DNA from: Spirochaeta sp. | GTDB taxonomy: Bacteria; Spirochaetota; Spirochaetia; DSM-27196; Alkalispirochaetaceae | NCBI GenBank assembly: GCA_007117185.1 | Contig: SKHA01000217.1 | Span: 1 to 8,033, forward strand | Length of the DNA stretch: 8,033 bases | Reading direction: 5' to 3' | Shown: positions 1-5,973 of the stretch, piece after piece | How the letters are laid out: the number at the start of each line of letters is the position of its first letter | How positions within the stretch are numbered: the stretch's first letter is position 1 | The notes under the pieces: model-generated | What the model saw: only the letters and a program-made list of their open reading frames with translations | The model's database searches: none | What the model was told of the DNA's origin: nothing | Position numbers and translations under genes: made by a program

Positions 1-456
1 AGGATGCCAGATGGGAATGGAGGTGGTGATGTGACACAGATCAAGCTCTTCGTTGGAAAGACCGCTCTCCTCGCGCCCAAAAACCAGCGCAATCCGCTCG
101 CCCCGCACGCCACCGGCGAGCATCTCCCGCAACTCCGTAGCGGTAGCATACTCTGCACGACTGCCTCGCCGTCTGGCGGTGGACCCGACCACAAGATCCC
201 GATCGTCTACCGCTTCGGTGAGTGACCGGTACACCGAGAGCGCATCCAGGATCTCTGTCGAACCGTGAGCAAATGCACGAGCCTGGGTACTCATCCAGGG
301 GGGCTCGTCAATCCGCATCCCACCGTTCACGATCCGCAGTGAATCGAACCCCATCGTCTTCATCGCCCGTGCGGCGGCACCGATATTGCCGCCCCGGGCC
401 GGTTCCACCAGGACGATCACAATATCCAGGCCTGTTGGGGTGGTCTCCGACGTCAT
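1..456 (-). CDS. trmJ: TrmJ-like tRNA (cytidine/uridine-2'-O-)-methyltransferase, 3' end cut off by the window
   Basis: This is a SPOUT (SpoU/TrmH-class) RNA methyltransferase, most like TrmJ, which uses S-adenosylmethionine to 2'-O-methylate the ribose at position 32 of tRNAs in the cytoplasm. Only the first 152 residues are present; E. coli TrmJ is about 246. Motif 1 is LVEPARGGNIGAAARAMKT (residues 16-34), with the conserved Asn24 and the likely catalytic Arg30. Next comes LVVGSTARRR (88-97), then motif 2, LVFGREESGLSNEEL (124-138). The start of motif 3 is CHITTSIP (141-148); its usual SLNL end lies outside the window. The ATG at 456 overlaps the TGA of the sixA-like gene (ATGA), and no clear Shine-Dalgarno precedes it, so translation is probably coupled. 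The family is secure from the motifs. The exact target nucleoside is inferred, and another TrmH-family member is possible. Confidence 0.88.
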   Translation of the reverse strand, partial: MTSETTPTGLDIVIVLVEPARGGNIGAAARAMKTMGFDSLRIVNGGMRIDEPPWMSTQARAFAHGSTEILDALSVYRSLTEAVDDRDLVVGSTARRRGSRAEYATATELREMLAGGVRGERIALVFGREESGLSNEELDLCHITTSIPIWHP

Positions 457-923
457 CGGTGGTGGGCAGGGATATCGAAAAAGATCAGCCGACCGTTTCC
501 TCCCGCAGGAATAAGTTCGTCAAAAACGATGGTGATAATCCCGCCGGGAGGAACGTTCTCGATACGACTGCCCGAGAACAGCTCAACTGCTTCGCTGATA
601 CCGGGGTTATGGGCAATGATCCACAGGCACTGGTATTCCAGAAATGATGTGTAGGCGAAGTCCCAGATCGTCTCCGCTTCAGCGAGGTACAGCTGCTGGC
701 GCACATCCATTGCCACCGGCGGTTTCAGCAGTTCTCCAGTCTGGATGGCCCGACGGGCAGGACTGACCAGAATACACTGGGGATCCCGCCCCTGGGCTGC
801 AAGAATCCTTCCCATCATCCGGGCATCAGCGCGACCGCGATCGCTCAGGGTGCGCTGGGCGTCGTCAGAACCGGGGACAATAGATCCCGCTTTAGCGTGT
901 CGAATCAGCGTCAAGTACTTCAA
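453..923 (-). CDS. sixA: SixA-like phosphohistidine phosphatase (histidine phosphatase superfamily), TTG start
   Basis: This small (156 aa) protein of the histidine phosphatase superfamily resembles SixA, which removes phosphate from phosphohistidine on phosphotransfer domains (ArcB or the NPr protein in E. coli). The N-terminus carries the catalytic signature LIRHAKA (residues 6-12), with Arg8 and the nucleophile His9. A second phosphate-pocket arginine lies in SPARRAIQT (54-62). The second conserved histidine is His105 in IIAHNPGI (102-109). LSDRG (26-30) is also typical of COG2062. There is no signal peptide, so it should be cytoplasmic. The first codon that keeps the RHAKA motif intact is TTG at 923, preceded by AAGGAG with a 6-base gap. 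It overlaps the end of apeB by 32 bases and the start of trmJ by 4. No histidine kinase or phosphotransfer protein is nearby, so the substrate is unknown. Confidence 0.85.
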   Translation of the reverse strand: MKYLTLIRHAKAGSIVPGSDDAQRTLSDRGRADARMMGRILAAQGRDPQCILVSPARRAIQTGELLKPPVAMDVRQQLYLAEAETIWDFAYTSFLEYQCLWIIAHNPGISEAVELFSGSRIENVPPGGIITIVFDELIPAGGNGRLIFFDIPAHHR

Positions 924-2160
924 TCAACTCTCCTTCAAGGGTGCGCTTGAGCGCAGCGGTCATCTGCGTCACATCCGAAACTGCCGCGGTCTCTCTGACG
1001 GAATGCATTCCCAGAATGGGTATACCCACGTCAACGCTGCGCACCGCCAGTCGGGATGCCACCGCAGGGCCGATGGTGCTTCCGGCGGCGATATCCGAGC
1101 GGTTCTGCAGGTACTGAACCGGGACGCCCGCCTCGGCGCAGCAACGGGCAAACCACGCCGCAACCGGAAGCTCGCTGGCGTAGCGACGAATGGCGCTTTT
1201 CTTGATCACCGGACCGCCCCCCAACTGCGGGGCATACCCGCTGTCGTGGCGGTCGGAGTAGTTGGGATGACGGCCGTGGGCGGCATCGTTTGATACCAGG
1301 ACCGTTCGCGGCAACACCTCCTCCAGGGGGATGGTGCCACCGCTCAAGCGGTTCATCCAGCGCCGCAAAAACTGTTCCGTACCGATACCGGCGGCGCCGA
1401 ACGCGGTGGTACTGCCGATCTCCTCGTGGTCGTAGAAGATCGCTACCTGGGTGTGTTCGGTAACCTCGGCGTTGCGGAACGCCTGCAGAACGGAGAAGCA
1501 CCCGGCAAGATTGTCTATTCTGGTGGAGCAGATCATGCCGGTGGTCATCACCGACGCCGGATCCAGGGGGATCACGTTCAGCTCCATATCGAGAATGCTG
1601 TCCGGTTCGATCTGCACCTGCTCCGCCACCACCTCCTGAAGCCAGCGGAGGTGCATCTCCTGGCCGGGACCGAAGAGGACTTTCAGGTGATCCTGCCGGT
1701 TGTACGAAAGCTTCTCGTTGACCTCGCGGTTCAGATGGATTGCCAGGTTGGGAATGACTCCCAGGGGACGTGGCACCGCCACCGGGTGTACGGTACTGCC
1801 GGTGGCCACTCTCCCGGCTACGCCGAGGTCACGATCAAGCCACGTGGCCAGGATCGGGCCACCGTAAACCTCCACGGGGACCTGGAGAAAGCCGTCCTGA
1901 ATAGAGGCTGATCGGTGTTTGAGCTGCAGCGCCGGGCTGTCGGTGTGAGCCGCCAGAATGACCATCCCCGCTTCCCAGGGCGGTCGGGTCCCCGGCCGGA
2001 TTGCGTACACGGTGCCGTCGCGGCGCAGCACCACCGGCTGACCCGGCTCAGCGCTGCCGAAGGGCTGAAACCCTCCTTCCTGAAGGGAACGCTCCAGTGC
2101 CAGAGCGCCATGAACGCTGCTGACAGCGGTATCCAGAAATTGGGCGAGGCTATGCATCAT
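892..2160 (-). CDS. apeB: M18 family aminopeptidase (ApeB / aspartyl aminopeptidase type)
   Basis: This is a cytoplasmic two-zinc metallo-aminopeptidase of family M18, which removes N-terminal (often acidic) residues from peptides. The 422 aa length matches bacterial ApeB proteins. Family landmarks appear in order: AAHTDSPALQLK (residues 70-81, likely zinc ligand His72); TWLDRDLGVAGRV (106-118); STRIDNLAG (212-220, likely bridging Asp216); FYDHEEIGS (242-250, catalytic and ligand Glu246/Glu247); NDAAHGRHPNY (291-301, likely ligand Asp292); SDIAAGSTIGP (355-365); and GMHSVRE (384-390, likely ligand His386). All the expected metal residues seem present, so the enzyme should be active. The reading frame stays open upstream to 2400, but that part only overlaps the DUF2148 gene. 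The ATG at 2160 shares ATGA with the DUF2148 stop and starts the protein where the family normally starts; a second ATG follows at once (2157). The substrate preference is inferred. Confidence 0.93.
   Translation of the reverse strand: MMHSLAQFLDTAVSSVHGALALERSLQEGGFQPFGSAEPGQPVVLRRDGTVYAIRPGTRPPWEAGMVILAAHTDSPALQLKHRSASIQDGFLQVPVEVYGGPILATWLDRDLGVAGRVATGSTVHPVAVPRPLGVIPNLAIHLNREVNEKLSYNRQDHLKVLFGPGQEMHLRWLQEVVAEQVQIEPDSILDMELNVIPLDPASVMTTGMICSTRIDNLAGCFSVLQAFRNAEVTEHTQVAIFYDHEEIGSTTAFGAAGIGTEQFLRRWMNRLSGGTIPLEEVLPRTVLVSNDAAHGRHPNYSDRHDSGYAPQLGGGPVIKKSAIRRYASELPVAAWFARCCAEAGVPVQYLQNRSDIAAGSTIGPAVASRLAVRSVDVGIPILGMHSVRETAAVSDVTQMTAALKRTLEGELIEVLDADSTR
930..935 (-). promoter_or_regulatory. Strong Shine-Dalgarno (AAGGAG) for the TTG-started sixA-like gene
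   Basis: On the minus strand AAGGAG sits 6 bases before TTG at 923, an ideal spacing. It lies inside the last codons of apeB. It is the best ribosome-binding site seen at any start in the window and is the main reason for choosing the TTG start. Confidence 0.7.
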
Positions 2161-2672
2161 CGGTCGAAGAAGATGCTTTTTCCGGAGATGGACAGGGGTA
2201 TTCCCATCACAAAATCCGCGTCGATCAGCCCCATCCGCCGGGCAACCACCCCGATGCGATACATGATCCGGTTGTCCACGTTCATGATCTGAGCGGTCTT
2301 GACGGCGCTGCCGATGGCGATGCCCATATCCAGCAGGCGGATGGCGCACTGCGGTCCGAGAAACTCTCCCTCGGCGTAGCCGGTGTTGATGGCGAAACAC
2401 TGCTCCTCACCACAGGCGGCGCAGTTGATACCCGGCGGTTTGGCGTCTTTCAGGCCGATGAGAACCACCGCTTCCGAGGCGGCGGTATTGGCACCGTCGC
2501 GATCAAAGTTCTTTTTCTGTTTTTCTGCTCCGTACGCTGTCATCGCTTCGCCCAGGCGGAGCACATCCTCACCCTCGAGAATCGCAGTAACCACGTAGTT
2601 CTGCCCCACTGCCTTTGGAGCGGTCACCGCTGCCGCTTCCATCAGTTCCGCTGTTGTTCGTATTGCACTCAT
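2157..2672 (-). CDS. DUF2148 (ferredoxin-like, cysteine-cluster) protein
   Basis: This 171 aa protein belongs to the DUF2148 family, found mainly in anaerobic bacteria and archaea and often annotated 'ferredoxin domain-containing'. Its biochemical role is not established. Conserved stretches are TAPKAVGQNY (residues 17-26), FDRDGANT (56-63), VLIGLKDA (70-77), LLDMGIAIGSAV (113-124), VDNRIMY (132-138) and the C-terminal GIPLSISGKSIFFDR (157-171). Four cysteines (84, 87, 92, 109) are spaced C-x2-C-x4-C-x16-C, suited to an iron-sulphur cluster or metal site. It is the first gene of the leftward operon. The frame stays open up to 2777, but ATG 2672 is preferred: it matches the family N-terminus, avoids overlap with recC, and lies just downstream of a perfect TATAAT box. 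No Shine-Dalgarno precedes it. Family assignment is firm; function is unknown. Confidence 0.87.
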   Translation of the reverse strand: MSAIRTTAELMEAAAVTAPKAVGQNYVVTAILEGEDVLRLGEAMTAYGAEKQKKNFDRDGANTAASEAVVLIGLKDAKPPGINCAACGEEQCFAINTGYAEGEFLGPQCAIRLLDMGIAIGSAVKTAQIMNVDNRIMYRIGVVARRMGLIDADFVMGIPLSISGKSIFFDR

Positions 2673-2678
2673 ACGGCG

Positions 2679-2684
2679 ATTATA
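2679..2684 (-). promoter_or_regulatory. Predicted -10 box of the leftward operon (leaderless start likely)
   Basis: On the minus strand a perfect TATAAT is separated from ATG 2672 by only 6 bases (CGCCGT). A transcript starting the usual 7 bases after the box would begin at the A of the ATG, giving a leaderless mRNA, which fits the absence of a Shine-Dalgarno. No good -35 hexamer is seen at 16-18 bases; CTATCA at a 19-base spacing matches TTGACA at only three of six positions, so an activator or another sigma factor could be involved. Confidence 0.6.
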
Positions 2685-2707
2685 CCCCCTGTTTCGTGGA
2701 TATTGAT

Positions 2708-2719
2708 AGAGACATCTCT
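2708..2719. promoter_or_regulatory. 12-bp inverted repeat in the divergent intergenic region, possible operator
   Basis: AGAGA-CA-TCTCT is a perfect inverted repeat with 5-base arms and a 2-base centre. It sits near the midpoint of the 76-base region between DUF2148 and recC and overlaps the proposed recC -35 element. A dimeric regulator bound here could affect both promoters. The arms are short enough to arise by chance, and it does not match a LexA box that I know. Confidence 0.3.
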
Positions 2720-2738
2720 GCCGCTGATCCTCTACACT
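2709..2738 (+). promoter_or_regulatory. Predicted promoter of the recC-recB operon
   Basis: GAGACA (2709-2714, four of six matches to TTGACA) and TACACT (2733-2738, four of six to TATAAT) are 18 bases apart. Transcription 7-8 bases after the -10 box would start at 2745-2746, immediately before or at the GTG-ATG pair that opens recC. This is a weak sequence match, supported mainly by position and by the lack of a Shine-Dalgarno before recC. Weak expression would be usual for recBCD genes. Confidence 0.4.
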
Positions 2739-2748
2739 TACCTCAGTG

Positions 2749-5700
2749 ATGTCGGCGTTAACCCTGCTGCGGGGCAACCAGCTGGAAGCTCTCCTCCACC
2801 GGATTCTTGAAACGTACCGTCAGGACCCCCTCGATCCCTTTCAGGACGAGTACGTGATCGTCCAGAGTAACGGGATCGGCCAGTGGTTTCGCCACACACT
2901 GGCCCGGCAACCGGCGGGGATCGCCATGGCAGTAACGACGATGCTCCCGGCGCAGTTCCAGTGGTGGATCTACCGGACCGCCCTGGAGCGGGAAAACCTG
3001 CCCCTCCACTCTGCTTTCGATACAGAGCAGCTGATGTGGCGGCTGATGCGGATTCTTCCCCTGTGCAGTACAGGTTCCGGTTTCGAGAATGTCTCTCGGT
3101 TTCTCCAGGATGACAGTGGCAGCCGGAAGCTCCACCGGCTGGCCATGCAGACCGCTGACCTGTTCGACCAGTATCAGATGTACCGAGAGGATTGGCTGCG
3201 CGCCTGGGAGGGAGGAGAACTCCAGGCAGGGGACATACCCCGGGACCAGCAGTGGCAACCTCTTCTGTGGCAGGGGATCCTGCAGGACATGTCAGATGAG
3301 GATGTTGCCACCCGACGCGGCGTGGTGCACCATCGGTTTCTCAACGTACTCGAAAAGCTGCCGCAACCGGAATGGGACCGTCTACCCCGACGGGTGACGG
3401 TGTTTGGTGTCTCCTCGCTGCCGCCGCAGATCATGGAGATGCTTCACCATCTGGCCAGACGCATTCCTGTGACGGTGGCGGTGTTGACACCAACCCGGGG
3501 GGGCGTTTCGGAGGCGTTGCATCCACTGGTGAACTCCTGGGCCCCGCAGGTACTGCAGTACGAACAACTCCTGCTGCAGGAGTTTTCCCGGGCGCCGGCA
3601 CTTCAGATCCAGGAGGAATCGATCTTTCGACGCCCCCCCGGGTCTACCCGACTGCACCGGCTGCAGGGAAGCCTGATCGCCTCCGGAGAGACCGGTGAAG
3701 CCGGTGGTGCCGTACCAGTCGCGTCGGCCGCGCCGCTCACCCCTCCTGACCCGACGGACAGAAGCATAACGTTCCACAGCGCCCACAGCGGCATGCGCGA
3801 AGTGGAGGTGCTCCACGACTGGATCGTGGCACTTCTCCAGGACGATCCGGAAGTATTGCCACGGGATATGGTGGTGATGGTACCGGAGATCGCCCACTAT
3901 GCCCCCCTGATCGAGGCTGTCTTTGCTTCGCTGAACCGCAACGACCCCAGATATGTCCCCTTCCGAATCGCTGACCGGGTGGACCAGAAACACCCCCTGA
4001 TTCTGGCGCTGGAAAAGCTTCTGACCCTGCCGGGGGCGCGGGTGACATCCCGGGAGGTCATGGAGCTGCTGCAGGCCCGGGCGGTACAGCGTCGCTTCGG
4101 AATTGAAGAGGATCAGATCGCCGATCTTGAACGGCTGATCCAGGGAGCCGGAATCCGCTGGGGGCTGGATGAGCGCCACCGGCAGGAGCTGAACCTTCCC
4201 GCCGGGAGCGACCGCAATACCTGGCGTTTCGGTCTGCACCGCCTCGTCCTGGGATACGCTACCGGCAGCGGAGATATCTGGCAGGAGACGCTTCCCGCGG
4301 AGAACGTGCAGCTCGGCGATGGCGGGTTGATCGGTGCTCTGGATCTGCTGATACAAGAGGTGGCGGACACCCGGGACCTCCTGGGCGGCAGCAAACCCCC
4401 ATCCCGGTGGAAGCCGGTGCTGGAGGAGCTGCTGCGGCGCTGGTTTCTCCCGGGTGATCCTTCGGAGCAGCGACAGCTGGACGCCCTGGCCACTGGGCTG
4501 CAGCGCTGGGAAGAGATCTGTCAACGCGCCGGTTTCGACGAGCCAATTCCGGTGGACCTGGCAAAGGACGGCTGGATCGGGGGGAGTTCAGCGTCCCGTC
4601 TTTCCCAGCCATTTCTCTCCGGAGCGGTCACATTCGCCACCCTCATGCCGATGCGGGCGGTGCCATTCCGTCACGTCTTTCTGCTGGGGATGAACGAAAA
4701 AGACTATCCCCGGCGTCCGGTCATCTCCAGCTTTGACCTGATGAAGCGCCCCGGCGCCGCCCGCCCGGGGGACCGTTCGCGCCGGGACGATGACCGCTTT
4801 CTCTTTCTGGAAGCGCTGCTGGCGGCGCGGGACAGCGTGTACATCAGCTGGACCGGCCGGGATGTCCGGGACAACAGCGAACGGCCACCGTCGGTGCTGG
4901 TGGGCCAGCTGATGGACTGCCTCGGCCAGACCGGAGCGGACCTGCAGCACCCGTTGCAGCCCTTCAGCCGTCGTTACGCCACGGATCCGCAGCTTCGCAC
5001 CTATCGTCATGAGTGGTTTGCCCCGCAGCAGGAAATCTCCGGGACCGACACCCCGCCTTCCCGGGAGCAGTTGGTGGTCACCCTCCGGGAGCTGGAGAAA
5101 ACCCTGAAGAACCCCCTGCAGTTCTATTTCGAGCAGATTCTGGGAGCCCGTCTGGATGTTCCTGACGGAAGCATCAGTGAGGACGAACCGTTCCACCTGG
5201 AGGCGCTGGAACAATGGCAGTTGCAGCGGGATATTCTCAACGGCGGCGAGGAAATGGAAGAGACCTTTACCCGTCTTCGTCTGGCCGGGGGGCTGCCCCT
5301 CCCTCCTCTGGACCGCGCCGTCCTGGAGCAGTTCCAAAGCGACGCCCGGGAGGTGCTGCAGCGCTTCACCATGGAGACCCTGGGGCTGCACATGGACCAG
5401 GATGACCGCGTGTCCTGCCCGGTAGACTGCCTCGCTCCCGGCGCAACGGTGCACCTTTCGGATGAACTCACGGATATCTTCCGGGACGACCAGAACACAC
5501 TGCTGCGGGTGATCCTTGATCCCGGCAAGTACCACGACTCGGGAGCCCGCCCCAAACTGCGGCTGCCAAAGGTGTGGTCGGCGTGGGTCAGACACGTGGC
5601 GGCCCAGCTGTGCGGGCGGGCAGTCACCACGGTGATCGTCTCCTGGACGGGAACGGTCAGAATGGCACCGCTGCCGCAGGAACTGGCGCAAACGATCATG

Positions 5701-5973
5701 GAACAGATCCTGGCGTTCAGGGAGGCCCTGCGTGACCAGCCCATCCCGTTACCGCCAGCTGTTGCCTGCGCCTGGATCGATGCCGGCGGTGAGATCAACC
5801 CGCAGCAGGCCGCTGCCGCGGTCAGAAAAGTCGTTGAGACGGCCCGTTTTCCCGATCGCTATCTCGATCGCGGGGCGCCGGACCCACTGGCGATCATGGA
5901 CGATCCCGGGTTCCGAAGGTGGGCGAACACCCTCTACCGCCCCTTCATCGATCATATGCAGGATCAACGCTGA
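2749..5973 (+). CDS. recC: RecC, exodeoxyribonuclease V (RecBCD) gamma subunit
   Basis: RecC is the scaffold of the RecBCD helicase/nuclease that processes double-strand DNA ends. It has dead helicase-like domains, splits the strands and recognises Chi in the 3' strand. At 1074 aa it is close to E. coli RecC (1122). Signatures include VQSNGIGQWF (residues 38-47), ADLFDQYQMYREDWL (136-150), FGVSSLPP (219-226), REVEVLHDW (350-358), LPRDMVVMVPEI (370-381), FATLMPMRAVPF (629-640), LLGMNEKDYPRRP (645-657), DRSRRDDDRFLFLEALL (675-691) and RDNSERPPSVLV (707-718). The nuclease-like C-terminal domain follows from about 780. Residues 285-338 form a Pro/Ala/Gly-rich linker. ATG 2749 directly follows an in-frame GTG at 2746, which is an alternative start; neither has a Shine-Dalgarno. 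It runs divergently from DUF2148, and its TGA overlaps the recB ATG. Family identity is very secure. Confidence 0.96.
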   Translation: MSALTLLRGNQLEALLHRILETYRQDPLDPFQDEYVIVQSNGIGQWFRHTLARQPAGIAMAVTTMLPAQFQWWIYRTALERENLPLHSAFDTEQLMWRLMRILPLCSTGSGFENVSRFLQDDSGSRKLHRLAMQTADLFDQYQMYREDWLRAWEGGELQAGDIPRDQQWQPLLWQGILQDMSDEDVATRRGVVHHRFLNVLEKLPQPEWDRLPRRVTVFGVSSLPPQIMEMLHHLARRIPVTVAVLTPTRGGVSEALHPLVNSWAPQVLQYEQLLLQEFSRAPALQIQEESIFRRPPGSTRLHRLQGSLIASGETGEAGGAVPVASAAPLTPPDPTDRSITFHSAHSGMREVEVLHDWIVALLQDDPEVLPRDMVVMVPEIAHYAPLIEAVFASLNRNDPRYVPFRIADRVDQKHPLILALEKLLTLPGARVTSREVMELLQARAVQRRFGIEEDQIADLERLIQGAGIRWGLDERHRQELNLPAGSDRNTWRFGLHRLVLGYATGSGDIWQETLPAENVQLGDGGLIGALDLLIQEVADTRDLLGGSKPPSRWKPVLEELLRRWFLPGDPSEQRQLDALATGLQRWEEICQRAGFDEPIPVDLAKDGWIGGSSASRLSQPFLSGAVTFATLMPMRAVPFRHVFLLGMNEKDYPRRPVISSFDLMKRPGAARPGDRSRRDDDRFLFLEALLAARDSVYISWTGRDVRDNSERPPSVLVGQLMDCLGQTGADLQHPLQPFSRRYATDPQLRTYRHEWFAPQQEISGTDTPPSREQLVVTLRELEKTLKNPLQFYFEQILGARLDVPDGSISEDEPFHLEALEQWQLQRDILNGGEEMEETFTRLRLAGGLPLPPLDRAVLEQFQSDAREVLQRFTMETLGLHMDQDDRVSCPVDCLAPGATVHLSDELTDIFRDDQNTLLRVILDPGKYHDSGARPKLRLPKVWSAWVRHVAAQLCGRAVTTVIVSWTGTVRMAPLPQELAQTIMEQILAFREALRDQPIPLPPAVACAWIDAGGEINPQQAAAAVRKVVETARFPDRYLDRGAPDPLAIMDDPGFRRWANTLYRPFIDHMQDQR
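3566..3584. repeat. 19-bp inverted repeat inside recC
   Basis: AACTCCTGC-T-GCAGGAGTT has perfect 9-base arms around one central base and is followed by TTCCC. It encodes part of a Leu-Leu-Leu-Gln-Glu stretch of RecC, where CTG/CAG/GAG codons easily generate palindromes. It could fold in mRNA as a short hairpin. It is not a convincing terminator because it is internal to recC and the T run is only four bases. Confidence 0.4.

Noticed and set aside
745..1911. Plus-strand open frames (745-1293 and 1426-1911) opposite apeB and the sixA-like gene
   Set aside because: They lie antisense to M18 aminopeptidase and phosphatase motifs and encode no recognisable protein.
2161..2400. 80-residue N-terminal extension of apeB starting at GTG 2400
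   Set aside because: The extension is an out-of-frame reading of DUF2148 coding sequence, rich in Arg and His, and M18 proteins normally start near ATG 2160.
2673..2777. 35-residue N-terminal extension of the DUF2148 protein starting at 2777
   Set aside because: It would overlap the start of recC and cover both predicted promoters, and it is not part of the family's usual N-terminus.
3382..4524. Long minus-strand open frame (380 codons) opposite recC
   Set aside because: It is antisense to well-conserved RecC sequence, has no recognisable domain, and long antisense frames are common in GC-rich genes.
4896..4903. E. coli-type Chi octamer GCTGGTGG (plus strand here; minus-strand copies at 6737-6744 and 7527-7534)
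   Set aside because: Three copies noticed by eye in a GC-rich 8-kb window can be explained by composition and Leu/Val/Gly codons, and their orientations are mixed; there is no evidence they act as Chi in this organism.
4588..5691. Minus-strand open frame (367 codons) opposite recC
   Set aside because: Same reasoning: it mirrors the RecC coding frame and shows no family motif or ribosome-binding site of note.
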